Of a stretch of 49,128 nt of DNA, positions 1-9,250 are shown piece after piece. The stretch is from the NCBI RefSeq assembly GCF_937891315.1, contig NZ_CALAGI010000072.1, positions 1-49,128 on the forward strand, given 5' to 3'. The position numbers and the translations under genes were made by a program. The DNA is from an uncultured Amaricoccus sp. (GTDB lineage: Bacteria > Pseudomonadota > Alphaproteobacteria > Rhodobacterales > Rhodobacteraceae). The notes beneath the pieces are model-generated. The model worked only from the letters and a program-made list of their open reading frames with translations, did no database searches and was not told the DNA's origin. The first letter of the stretch is position 1. Every line of letters starts with the position of its first letter.

Positions 1-17
1 TGCGCAATGTCTTAACC

Positions 18-37
18 ACCGGACGATTCCGTCCGGT
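18..37. other. Hairpin in the spacer upstream of rplO
   Basis: An 8-bp perfect stem (ACCGGACG / CGTCCGGT) with a 4-base loop lies just after an in-frame TAA at 13-15, which may end the preceding gene. Too little of that gene is present to identify it; rpmD is expected here from the usual gene order, but the visible codons do not confirm it. No T-tract follows, so this may be an mRNA-processing or partial attenuation hairpin rather than a terminator. The remaining spacer up to 243 shows no supported gene. Confidence 0.4.
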
Positions 38-243
38 TGGACATTGCTCTAGAGCCGACCGATCTCGATCCGCGCGCCAACCTTCGCGACCGCGCGATTG
101 GCCTTCGCGGCCAGACCGCGGCTCTTGAAACCGCGCGGGGAACGGTGTATCGCCCCGGTCTCCCATCCCGGGACAGAGATCACGAACGCCGTGGCCGCTC
201 CATTCCGTCGCTGACGGGGCGCGTCCGGCTCCAGGAGAGCGAC

Positions 244-729
244 ATGAAGCTGCACGAACTCGCCGACAACGAAGGCGCCACCAAATCCCGCAAGCGCATC
301 GCCCGCGGACCCGGCTCGGGCAAGGGCAAGACCGGCGGCCGGGGTATCAAGGGCCAGAAGTCGCGCTCGGGCGTGGCGATCAATGCCTACGAAGGCGGCC
401 AGATGCCGCTCTACATGCGGCTGCCGAAGCGCGGCTTCCACAATATCAATGCGAAGCATTTCGCCGTCATCAATCTGGGCCTGCTGCAGAAATTCATCGA
501 CGCCGGCAAGATCGACCTCGCCGCCCCGGTCACCGAGGAGACCCTGGTGGCGAGCGGCCTCGTGCGGCGCCGGCTCGACGGCGTGCGCCTGCTCGCCAAG
601 GGCGCCATCACCGCCAAGATCGATCTCGCAGTGACCGGCGCCTCGGCGGCGGCGATCGCGGCGATCGAGGCCGCCGGCGGAACCGTCACGGTGACCACTC
701 CGGCCAAGGCCGAAGCCGCTTCCGAATAG
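244..729 (+). CDS. rplO: 50S ribosomal protein L15
   Basis: The product is ribosomal protein uL15, which binds 23S rRNA late in assembly of the large subunit. The 161-residue sequence begins MKLHELADNEGATKSRKR and has the Gly/Arg/Lys-rich N-terminal tail (GPGSGKGKTGGRG at about residues 22-34) and the GGQMPLYMRLPKRGF segment typical of the family. The open frame extends further upstream, but the ATG at 244 has an AGGAG six bases before it and gives a family-length protein. It precedes secY, as in the standard spc operon order. Confidence 0.97.
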   Translation: MKLHELADNEGATKSRKRIARGPGSGKGKTGGRGIKGQKSRSGVAINAYEGGQMPLYMRLPKRGFHNINAKHFAVINLGLLQKFIDAGKIDLAAPVTEETLVASGLVRRRLDGVRLLAKGAITAKIDLAVTGASAAAIAAIEAAGGTVTVTTPAKAEAASE

Positions 730-843
730 GGGTCGCGGAATCGGGCTTGTGGCCGGGTTGCCGGCTGCGTAAGTCAGTGCTGTTTTCGCGCCGCTGGGTC
801 CCCGGAAACGGGTCCGGCGGCGCCGTCATTGGAGGGGCCTTGA

Positions 844-2189
<1,346 letters not shown>

Positions 2190-2193
<4 letters not shown>

Positions 2194-2837
2194 ATATCAT
2201 TCTGATAGGGCCGCCGGGAGCGGGCAAGGGAACGCAGGCCCGGATCCTGGTCGAGGGCCAGGGGATGGTCCAGCTGTCGACGGGCGACATGCTGCGCGCC
2301 GCCAAGAGCTCCGGCACCGAGATGGGCAAGAAGGTCGCCGAAGTGATGGCGCGTGGCGATCTCGTGACCGACGACATCGTCATCGGCCTGATCGCCGAGC
2401 AGCTCGACGGCGAAGCCGGCAAGCAGGGCCTGATCTTCGACGGGTTCCCGAGGACGCTGGCTCAGGCCGACGCGCTCGAGGATCTGCTGGCGGCCAAGGG
2501 CAAGAATCTCGACGCGGTGGTCGAGATGCGGGTCGATGACGAGGCACTGGTCGCGCGCATCTCCGGCCGCTTCACCTGCGCCAAATGCGGCGAGGTCTAC
2601 CACGATACCGCGAAGCCGACGTCGAAGACCGGCGTCTGCGACAAATGCGGCTCGACCGAATTCGTCCGCCGCGCCGACGACAACGCCGAGACGGTCCGGG
2701 TGCGGCTGATGGCCTATTATCGCGGAACCGCGCCGCTCATCGGCTACTATCATGCCAAGGGCCGATTGAAGTCCGTCGACGGTCTCGGTGAGATCGACAC
2801 GATTGCGGACGATATCCGGGGTGCGCTCGGCTTGTGA
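2190..2837 (+). CDS. adk: Adenylate kinase (zinc-lid type)
   Basis: Adenylate kinase interconverts ATP + AMP and 2 ADP in the cytoplasm. The 215-residue protein starts with the P-loop GPPGAGKGTQ (residues 7-16) and has the DGFPRTLAQA motif that contacts AMP. It is the long-lid form: the lid carries CAKC and CDKC pairs (around residues 130-153), which in this family bind a structural zinc. It overlaps secY by four bases and is followed by a 224-base regulated spacer before rpsM, so secY-adk likely ends one transcription segment. Confidence 0.97.
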
Positions 2838-2867
2838 CATCCGAGTGACACCGGCGGCTTTCCGCCC

Positions 2868-2895
2868 TTGACGCGGAGTTAGGGATTTCTATACT
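2868..2895 (+). promoter_or_regulatory. Strong housekeeping-type promoter before rpsM
   Basis: TTGACG (2868-2873), a 16-base spacer and TATACT (2890-2895) closely match the sigma-70 type -35/-10 consensus; transcription would start near 2902. It gives rpsM-rpsK-rpoA-rplQ a promoter separate from the upstream ribosomal genes. A 7-bp inverted repeat, CGCGGAG (2872-2878) and CTCCGCG (2894-2900), overlaps both promoter boxes and could be an operator or chance. Confidence 0.75.
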
Positions 2896-2980
2896 CCGCG
2901 CTCTCTCGAAAGGGAGTCGCTCCCCACTTTTCACCTCGCGGGGAGCGCGGGATGCTTGGGCCCAGGGACATGGGTATCGA

Positions 2981-3005
2981 AGCCCGCCGGCGGGAACGGC
3001 GGGCT
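2981..3005 (+). promoter_or_regulatory. Leader hairpin upstream of rpsM
   Basis: AGCCCGCC (2981-2988) and GGCGGGCT (2998-3005) form a perfect 8-bp stem with a 9-base loop, followed by ATGGCTTTTGG. A smaller hairpin GGGAG-TCG-CTCCC lies at 2912-2924. Both fall in the predicted 5' leader of the rpsM transcript. A role in autoregulation by a ribosomal protein is possible by analogy with other ribosomal leaders, but nothing in the sequence proves it. Confidence 0.4.
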
Positions 3006-3061
3006 ATGGCTTTTGGACGGGGGCAGGGCGATAGGCCCGCACGGATGAACGGAGCAGAGAC

Positions 3062-3430
<369 letters not shown>

Positions 3431-3442
3431 GGAGGCCGGATC

Positions 3443-3832
3443 ATGGCTCGCGAGAAGGCGCGCGTGAAGCGCAAGGAACGCAAGAACATCTCGACCGGCG
3501 TCTGCCACGTCAACGCCAGCTTCAACAACACGAAGATCCTGATCGCCGATGCCCAGGGCAATGCGATCGCCTGGTCGTCCGCCGGCACCATGGGCTTCAA
3601 GGGGTCGCGCAAGTCGACACCCTACGCCGCCCAGATGGCCGCCGAGGACGCCGGCAAGAAGGCGCAGGAGCATGGCGTGCGCACCCTCGAGGTCGAAGTG
3701 CAGGGGCCGGGTTCGGGCCGCGAGAGCGCGCTGCGCGCCCTGTCGGCCGTCGGCTTCCAGATCACCGCGATCCGCGACGTGACGCCGATCGCCCACAACG
3801 GCTGCCGTCCGCCGAAGCGCCGCCGCGTCTGA
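3443..3832 (+). CDS. rpsK: 30S ribosomal protein S11
   Basis: Ribosomal protein uS11 lies on the platform of the 30S subunit near the mRNA exit. The 129-residue sequence has the conserved core HVNASFNNTKILIAD, SSAGTMGFKGSRKSTPYAAQ and the C-terminal IAHNGCRPPKRRRV. A Shine-Dalgarno GGAGG lies eight bases before the ATG. It follows rpsM closely and precedes rpoA, the canonical alpha-operon order (rpsD is not here, as usual in alphaproteobacteria). Confidence 0.97.
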   Translation: MAREKARVKRKERKNISTGVCHVNASFNNTKILIADAQGNAIAWSSAGTMGFKGSRKSTPYAAQMAAEDAGKKAQEHGVRTLEVEVQGPGSGRESALRALSAVGFQITAIRDVTPIAHNGCRPPKRRRV

Positions 3833-3847
3833 CGATCATCGAAGTTT

Positions 3848-3877
3848 CGGCCGCCTGCCCACCGGGGCGGGCGGCCG
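3848..3877 (+). terminator. Strong hairpin between rpsK and rpoA (attenuator-like)
   Basis: A 13-bp GC-rich stem with one G.T pair (3848-3860 with 3865-3877) and a 4-base loop is followed by CGTTTGCATT. The T-run is too weak for a full intrinsic terminator. It may lower read-through into rpoA or stabilise the upstream ribosomal mRNA. Confidence 0.5.
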
Positions 3878-3947
3878 CGTTTGCATTACCCTCGGGCGTT
3901 CGAAGGCCACGGATCCGGCCGGCGAACAGGAATGGAGGACCCACGCG

Positions 3948-4967
3948 ATGATGATCCACAAGAACTGGCAGGAACTGATCCGGCCGACCGCCCTTGAGAT
4001 CAAGGCCGGCGCCGATCCGCACCGCATGGCCACGGCCGTCGCGGAGCCGCTGGAGCGTGGGTTTGGCCTCACTCTGGGCAACGCGCTGCGCCGGGTCCTG
4101 CTCTCGTCCCTTCAAGGCGCGGCGATCACCTCGGTGCAGATCGACGGCGTGCTGCATGAGTTTTCGTCGGTGGCCGGCGTCCGCGAGGACGTGACGGACA
4201 TCGTGCTGAACCTCAAAGGCGTGGCGGTCAAGATGGAAGTCGAGGGGCCGAAGCGCCTCGAGATCCGCGCGACCGGTCCTGGCGTCGTCACCGCCGGTGA
4301 CATCGCGACCACCAACGGCATCGAGATCCTGAACCGCGACCATGTCGTCTGTCATCTCGACGACGGCGCCTCGCTGTTCATGGAGCTGATCGTCGAGCAG
4401 GGCAAATCCTACGTCCCGGCCGACAAGAATCGTCCCGAGGACGCGCCGATCGGCCTGATCTCGGTCGATGCCTTGTTCTCGCCGATCAAGAAGGTGAGCT
4501 ACAAGGTCGAGCCGACCCGCGAGGGCCAGGTGCTCGACTATGACAAGCTGACTCTCAATATCGAGACCGACGGTTCGGTGAAGCCCGAGGATGCGATCGC
4601 CTACGCCGCCCGCATCCTGCAGGACCAGCTCTCGGTCTTCGTCAATTTCGAGGAGCCGAGCTCCGGCACCCGGCTGGACGACGCCGACGATCTCGAGTTC
4701 AACCCGCTTCTTCTGAAGAAGGTCGACGAGCTGGAGCTGTCGGTCCGTTCGGCGAACTGCCTGAAGAACGACAATATCGTCTATATCGGCGACCTGATCC
4801 AGAAGACCGAGGCGGAAATGCTCCGCACCCCGAACTTCGGTCGCAAGTCGCTGAACGAGATCAAGGAGGTCCTGACCACCATGGGCCTGCATCTCGGGAT
4901 GGAGATTGTCGACTGGCCGCCGGAGAATATCGAGGATCTGGCCAAGAAGTACGAAGACCAGTTCTGA
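3948..4967 (+). CDS. rpoA: DNA-directed RNA polymerase subunit alpha
   Basis: The alpha subunit dimerises to start assembly of RNA polymerase and binds UP elements and activators through its C-terminal domain. The 339-residue product has the N-terminal dimerisation domain (LERGFGLTLGNALRRVLLSS near residues 34-53) and a linker ending at about 250. The C-terminal domain carries LELSVRSANCLKN and FGRKSLNEIKEVL. Two ATG codons occur in tandem (3948 and 3951); either may be used, and GGAGG at 3933-3937 fits both. Confidence 0.98.
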   Translation: MMIHKNWQELIRPTALEIKAGADPHRMATAVAEPLERGFGLTLGNALRRVLLSSLQGAAITSVQIDGVLHEFSSVAGVREDVTDIVLNLKGVAVKMEVEGPKRLEIRATGPGVVTAGDIATTNGIEILNRDHVVCHLDDGASLFMELIVEQGKSYVPADKNRPEDAPIGLISVDALFSPIKKVSYKVEPTREGQVLDYDKLTLNIETDGSVKPEDAIAYAARILQDQLSVFVNFEEPSSGTRLDDADDLEFNPLLLKKVDELELSVRSANCLKNDNIVYIGDLIQKTEAEMLRTPNFGRKSLNEIKEVLTTMGLHLGMEIVDWPPENIEDLAKKYEDQF

Positions 4968-4973
4968 GAGATC

Positions 4974-5048
4974 GGCGGACCGAGGTCCGCCCTCCGCCGG
5001 CGCAACCCTTCGCGCCGGCGAAACCCGTAGGGCGGACATTTGTCCGCC
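4974..5048. repeat. REP-like palindrome pair between rpoA and rplQ
   Basis: Two short palindromes of one family flank a GC hairpin. GGCGGACC-GA-GGTCCGCC is at 4974-4991 and GGCGGACA-TT-TGTCCGCC at 5031-5048, with CGCCGGCG repeated at 4995-5002 and 5013-5020 between them. The same GGCGGAC..GTCCGCC core occurs at 21111-21128 and 23540-23605. Recurrence in unrelated intergenic spaces points to a dispersed REP/BIME-type element rather than a site specific to ribosomal genes. Confidence 0.65.
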
Positions 5049-5140
5049 ATGCGGCGCCAACCCCGGGCAATTCCGCCCCAAGGAGTGCCGCCAGACGCAG
5101 GGCGGCCGGACAAAGCAAAACACACGTCAGGAGAATTTCC

Positions 5141-5557
5141 ATGCGCCACGGCCACGGCTATCGCAAGCTGAACCGCACCCACGAGCATCGCAAGGCGATG
5201 TTCGCCAACATGTCCGCCAGCCTGATCGAGCATGAGCAGATCAAGACCACGCTGCCCAAGGCCAAGGAGCTGAAGCGGATCATCGACAAGCTCATCACCC
5301 TCGGCAAGAAGGGCGACCTGCATGCCCGCCGGCTCGCCGCCGCGCAGCTGAAGCAGGACGCCGCCGTCGCCAAGCTGTTCGACACGCTCGGCGCCCGCTA
5401 CAAGGAGCGGAGCGGTGGCTATTCGCGTCTGCTGAAGGCCGGCTTCCGCTATGGCGACATGGCACCGATGGCGATCATCGAACTGGTCGATCGCGACCCG
5501 GCCGCCAAGGGCGCCGGCGACAAGGCCCGCCTCGCGGCCGAGGAAGCCGCCGCCTGA
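5141..5557 (+). CDS. rplQ: 50S ribosomal protein L17
   Basis: Ribosomal protein bL17 binds 23S rRNA near the exit tunnel. The 138-residue product begins MRHGHGYRKLNRTHEHRKAM and contains SLIEHEQIKTTLPKAKELK and GGYSRLLKAGFRYGDMAPMA, all diagnostic, followed by an Ala/Lys-rich tail common in alphaproteobacteria. AGGAG lies seven bases before the ATG. It is the last gene of the ribosomal block and is followed by an intrinsic terminator. Confidence 0.97.
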   Translation: MRHGHGYRKLNRTHEHRKAMFANMSASLIEHEQIKTTLPKAKELKRIIDKLITLGKKGDLHARRLAAAQLKQDAAVAKLFDTLGARYKERSGGYSRLLKAGFRYGDMAPMAIIELVDRDPAAKGAGDKARLAAEEAAA

Positions 5558-5582
5558 TAGTCAGCGTACGACGCTCGACCCG

Positions 5583-5613
5583 GCCGGTCCCCGCGCGGGG
5601 CCGGCTTTTCTTT
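5583..5613 (+). terminator. Intrinsic terminator of the ribosomal operon
   Basis: GCCGG-(T)-CCCC / GGGG-CCGGC forms a 9-bp stem with one bulged T and a GCGC loop (5583-5605), directly followed by TTTTCTTT. Stem and T-run are both in the expected place after rplQ. Confidence 0.8.
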
Positions 5614-5665
5614 GCCCGGGCGTTGGCCTAGCCTCGCGCCCTGAACGATCGAGGGGGGCAGGGAG

Positions 5666-6685
5666 ATGTTTCGCACCGCCGCGCTCGGCTTTCTCCTCCT
5701 CGCCACCCCCGCCGCGGGCGATCCGGCGGTGGGTCAGGTCGTGACGTTCCGCGACTGGGCGGTCGGCTGCGACAATACCGACTTCTGCGCCGCCTATGGC
5801 CTGCGAGCGGACGAGGGCACGGACGGCTATCTCCTCCTGCGGCGGATGGCCGGGCCGGACGCCGCCGCCACCGTCTCGCTTTTCGCCACGGCGCCCGACG
5901 GGATGACGGCGCCGGAAATGCGGGTGGAGATCCCGGGCGGTTTTGGTCCCCGGTCCTATCCGGTCGAAGGCGGTTATCCATACCTGACCGCCGAGGTCCC
6001 GCCCGAGGATATCGACGGGCTGATCCGGGCTCTGGCGACCGGCGCCCGGCTCGTTCTGACCGTGGTCGATGGCGGCCGGACCAGCGAGCCGGTGAGCCTG
6101 TCGCTCAGCGGCGCCTCGGCCGCGCTTCTCTATCTCGACGACCGGCAGGGCAGGGTGGGCACCGTCACCGCGCTGCTCCGGCCGGGTGCCGGCGACGCCC
6201 TGCTCGTTCCGCCGCCACCCGTCGCGCCGCCGGTCGCGCGCCGGCGGATGACGGAAATCGACCCGGTTCCGCCGCCGCCGCCCGGGCTCGCCACCTCCGG
6301 CGATCCGAGCTGTGCGGAAATCGGTCCGCTCGCTTTCGACCTTGGCGCTGGCGCGACGCTCTGGGGGCAATGCGAGATCGCCGCCGCCTATAACACCGCC
6401 TTCCGGTTCTGGCTGGTCGACGCGGCCGGTGTCCGGCCCGCCGCCTTCATCCCGCCGGGGCGGGTCGTCGACGATCCCGCCGTGCTGACCTCGCCCGCGC
6501 TCGACGCCGACGGGCTCGGTCTCGACGCGCTCAACCTCGGGCGCGGCGTCGGCGATTGTGGCGACCAGAGCGACTGGGGCTGGACTGGCGAACGTTTCGC
6601 GCTGCTCCGCTACCGGGAATTCGAGAGCTGCGCCGGTGTGCTGGTGGAAACCTGGCCGGTGCTCTGGCAGACCACGACGCCCTGA
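5666..6685 (+). CDS. Secreted DUF1176-family protein
   Basis: The function is unknown. The 339-residue protein has a signal peptide (about residues 1-18, ending ATPAAG). Right after it comes FRDWAVGCDNTDFCAAYG, which matches the start of DUF1176 proteins. The C-terminal part has paired cysteines (near DPSCAEIGPLAF, LWGQCEI, GDCGDQ and FESCAGV), suggesting disulfides in a periplasmic protein. A proline-rich linker (about residues 184-210) separates two halves. GGGAG directly precedes the ATG. It stands between the ribosomal terminator and rarA and seems to be its own unit. The family call is by motif memory only. Confidence 0.75.
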   Translation: MFRTAALGFLLLATPAAGDPAVGQVVTFRDWAVGCDNTDFCAAYGLRADEGTDGYLLLRRMAGPDAAATVSLFATAPDGMTAPEMRVEIPGGFGPRSYPVEGGYPYLTAEVPPEDIDGLIRALATGARLVLTVVDGGRTSEPVSLSLSGASAALLYLDDRQGRVGTVTALLRPGAGDALLVPPPPVAPPVARRRMTEIDPVPPPPPGLATSGDPSCAEIGPLAFDLGAGATLWGQCEIAAAYNTAFRFWLVDAAGVRPAAFIPPGRVVDDPAVLTSPALDADGLGLDALNLGRGVGDCGDQSDWGWTGERFALLRYREFESCAGVLVETWPVLWQTTTP

Positions 6686-6725
6686 GACGCGCGGCGCCCT
6701 ATCACCCCGGGACCGAACCCTCTAT

Positions 6726-8069
6726 ATGCCTTCCATGGCCGACCTTTTCGACAATATCCCCGCCAGCGACCCGCGCCCGAAGCGGGAAGCGGCGCCGGCG
6801 CCGAGACCTCTCGCCGACCGGCTGCGGCCCGCCAGGCTCGCCGAGGTGGTGGGTCAGGAGCATGTGCTCGGCGCGGAGGGACCGCTCGGTCATATGCTGG
6901 CGGACGGCAACCTCGGATCCATCGTCTTCTGGGGACCGCCCGGCGTCGGCAAGACCACCATCGCGCGACTGCTCGCCGACGCGACCGACCTCGCCTTCGT
7001 CCAGATCAGCGCGATCTTCACCGGCGTCGCCGACCTGCGCAAGATTTTCGACGCCGCGCGCCTGCGCCGCCAGAACGGCCGGGGCACGTTGCTCTTCGTC
7101 GACGAGATCCACCGGTTCAACAAGGCGCAGCAGGACGCCTTCCTGCCGCTGATGGAGGACGGCACCATCGTTCTCGTCGGCGCGACCACCGAGAATCCGT
7201 CCTTCGAACTCAACGCCGCGCTGCTCTCACGCGCGCGCGTACTGACGCTGCGCCGGCTCGGGCCCGAGATGCTTGATCTGCTGACGGAGCGGGCCGAGGC
7301 GATGCTCGGCCGGTCCTTGCCGTTGACGGCCGAGGCGCGGACCCAGCTCATCGAGATGGCCGACGGCGATGGACGCGCGCTGCTCAATCTCATCGAGCAG
7401 ATCGCGCCGGAGACCGCGACGCTCGACGCGGCCGCCCTTTCGGCACGGCTGAGCCGGCGGGCGGCGCTGTTCGACAAGTCGGGCGACGGTCACTACAATC
7501 TGATTTCCGCGCTCCACAAGTCGGTGCGCGGTTCGGACCCGGACGCCGCGCTCTACTGGTTCGCCCGCATGCTCAAGGGCGGCGAGGATCCGCGGTTCCT
7601 TGCCCGGCGGATCACCCGCATGTCGATCGAGGATATCGGCCTCGCCGATCCGATGGCCCAGCGGCTGTGCCTCGACGCCTGGGCGACCTACGAGCGGCTC
7701 GGCTCGCCCGAGGGCGAGCTCGCCCTCGCCCAGGCGGTGATCTATCTCGCGCTGGCGCCGAAATCGAACGCGGCCTATGTCGCCTTCGGCGATGCGGCGC
7801 GGGCGGCGGAGCGCACCGGATCGCTGGCGCCGCCGAAACATATCCTCAACGCGCCGACCCGCTGGATGAAGGAGGAAGGCTTCGGCGCGGGCTATGTCTA
7901 TGACCACGACACGCCGAACGCCTTCTCCGGCCGGGACTATTTTCCCGAAAGCATGGGGCGGGTGAGCTTCTATGCGCCCACCGAATTCGGGGCCGAGCGG
8001 GATCTGCGCAAAAGGATGGTTTCTTTGGCCGAAGAGCGCGTTAGATTGAATCAATCAGAGGCGGAGTAG
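6726..8069 (+). CDS. rarA: Replication-associated recombination protein A (AAA+ ATPase)
   Basis: RarA/MgsA is a clamp-loader-like AAA+ ATPase acting at stalled replication forks. The product (447 residues) has Walker A GPPGVGKTT, Walker B LLFVDEIHRFNKAQQDAFLP, sensor region VGATTENPSFELNAALLSR, and the RarA C-terminal domain from about residue 260 (NLISALHKSVRGSDPDAALYW; APKSNAAY). A second in-frame ATG at 6735 (MADLFDNI) would also fit. The open frame runs further upstream into the end of the DUF1176 gene, which is a shadow. Confidence 0.95.
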   Translation: MPSMADLFDNIPASDPRPKREAAPAPRPLADRLRPARLAEVVGQEHVLGAEGPLGHMLADGNLGSIVFWGPPGVGKTTIARLLADATDLAFVQISAIFTGVADLRKIFDAARLRRQNGRGTLLFVDEIHRFNKAQQDAFLPLMEDGTIVLVGATTENPSFELNAALLSRARVLTLRRLGPEMLDLLTERAEAMLGRSLPLTAEARTQLIEMADGDGRALLNLIEQIAPETATLDAAALSARLSRRAALFDKSGDGHYNLISALHKSVRGSDPDAALYWFARMLKGGEDPRFLARRITRMSIEDIGLADPMAQRLCLDAWATYERLGSPEGELALAQAVIYLALAPKSNAAYVAFGDAARAAERTGSLAPPKHILNAPTRWMKEEGFGAGYVYDHDTPNAFSGRDYFPESMGRVSFYAPTEFGAERDLRKRMVSLAEERVRLNQSEAE

Positions 8070-8145
8070 ACTCGCCTCCTCCTGCGCGGATCGCGCTTGC
8101 GAATGAGGTGCCGGTATCGCCAGGAGCCCGCGCAAAGCACCCGAG

Positions 8146-8502
8146 GTGCAGCTGATCTTCGTCAGCGTCGCGGCGCGGCTGCTGAGCACGGTCGATCTCG
8201 ATTCGATCGTCGAGCGAGCGAGCCATCATAACAACGCCCGCGGCATCACCGGCCTGCTGCTCTACCGCGGCGAGTACTTCCATTCCATCCTGGAGGGGCC
8301 GGAGCGCGACGTCCTGCGCCGGATGGAGGTGATCATCACCGACGACAGACACCGCGAAATCAACATATTGCGCGAGCGAACCATCACCGAGCGGCGCTTT
8401 GCCAACTGGACCTTCGCGGCCGTGCCCCGCCCCGGTCCCGGCCTCGCGCATCTTCAGTCGCAAGACGAGTTTATTCGTACCCTGGCCACGCGGCTTCCTT
8501 GA
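8146..8502 (+). CDS. BLUF-fold protein lacking key flavin-photochemistry residues
   Basis: This 118-residue protein aligns without gaps over its core with BLUF (blue-light sensing using FAD) domains. Seen: the conserved fold motifs NNARGITGLLLY and ILEGPERDV, plus DDRH and RRFANW. The residues that make BLUF domains light-active are changed. Phe5 stands where the hydrogen-bonding Tyr (Tyr8 of Slr1694) should be, Ser47 replaces the essential Gln50, and Phe90 replaces Met93. Asn29 and Trp88 remain. The start is GTG at 8146, since an in-frame stop lies at 8104 and no ATG fits. It likely retains the fold but not normal photochemistry. Confidence 0.8.
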   Translation: MQLIFVSVAARLLSTVDLDSIVERASHHNNARGITGLLLYRGEYFHSILEGPERDVLRRMEVIITDDRHREINILRERTITERRFANWTFAAVPRPGPGLAHLQSQDEFIRTLATRLP

Positions 8503-8607
8503 GTCAGGATCCGCCCGCGAACGCCAAAAATTTCCACATCACACTGATTATCATAGAGTAATTGTGGGGATCGGTCGTATGCGAATCTGTGTCGTTATGA
8601 TCGCAAT

Positions 8608-8615
8608 GTGATCAC
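8608..8615. promoter_or_regulatory. GTGATCAC palindrome between the BLUF-fold genes
   Basis: The 183-base spacer between the two BLUF-fold genes is AT-richer than its surroundings. It contains the perfect 8-bp palindrome GTGATCAC, with GATC repeated 10 bases upstream, and further on TTGACT (8632-8637) with a poor -10 (TTGATT). It may hold a separate promoter for the second gene; support is weak. Confidence 0.25.
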
Positions 8616-8685
8616 TTTGTGACGGAGACCCTTGACTCGCGCTGTCGCTTCGGTTGATTGAGCGCAATCCCCAGGGTGATCGCAC

Positions 8686-9114
8686 ATGCACAATAGAAAC
8701 GGTTCCGGCCAGCTTGTCGAATTCGCGTTCTCGTCGCGGGCGGCGGCCCGCATGCCGGTCGCCGCGCTGTTGCGGCTCGCGCATCAGGCGCGGCTGTTCA
8801 ACACGCGAATGGCGATCACGGGTACTTTCTCGTTCGAGGACGGCGCCTTCTCGCAGGTGATCGAAGGACCCGGAGAGGTTGTGCTCGCCCTCGCGTCGCG
8901 CATCATGACTGATTCGCGCCACGCGGCGATCGCGATTCGCAGCTTTCGCGCGATTCCGGCCCGGCAGTTCCCCGCCTGGTCCGACACCGGCTTTTCCGCC
9001 GTTTCCGACATGGAAGCTTTCGCGCCGGTCGGCAATCTTCACATGTTGCCCGGCCTTCGCGTCTTCGCCGCCGTGCCCGCGGCCTCGCAGACACTCGGCG
9101 CCTCCGCTCCCTGA
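8686..9114 (+). CDS. Second BLUF-fold protein, tyrosine replaced by phenylalanine
   Basis: This 142-residue protein also aligns gap-free with BLUF domains. LVEFAFSSRA matches the first strand, MAITGTFSFEDGAFSQVIEG the central part, and DSRH the later helix. Asn39, Gln57 and Trp98 are kept, matching Asn32, Gln50 and Trp91 of Slr1694, but Phe15 replaces the essential Tyr8, and Asp100 sits at the Met93 position. It extends about 40 residues past the core. In characterised BLUF proteins a Tyr-to-Phe change at this site abolishes the normal photocycle. Together with the upstream gene it forms a diverged tandem pair; regulator or partner roles are unknown. Confidence 0.75.
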   Translation: MHNRNGSGQLVEFAFSSRAAARMPVAALLRLAHQARLFNTRMAITGTFSFEDGAFSQVIEGPGEVVLALASRIMTDSRHAAIAIRSFRAIPARQFPAWSDTGFSAVSDMEAFAPVGNLHMLPGLRVFAAVPAASQTLGASAP

Positions 9115-9250
9115 GCATTTCCGGCGCCGATCGGTGTTTGATTCCAGGCGCTTGATTCCCGGGCATACCCGCCGCGCCGTCGCGCCCTTGACAACGCGTC
9201 CGCCCCGGGGCCTTTGAGACGCGACAAACCAAAGGGGGTTGCGAGGCGCC

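Noticed and set aside
49..459. Minus-strand open frame crossing the start of rplO
   Set aside because: Overlaps the certain rplO coding region antisense, and its sequence resembles no family I recognise.
8146..9114. Functional blue-light photoreceptor (AppA/PixD type)
   Set aside because: The fold matches but both proteins lack the required Tyr and one lacks the Gln, so I call them BLUF-fold proteins, not photoreceptors.
9115..9250. Fluoride riboswitch upstream of crcB
   Set aside because: I looked for the conserved pseudoknot/GGNGAUGG core and did not find it; only a TTGACA with no good -10 is present.
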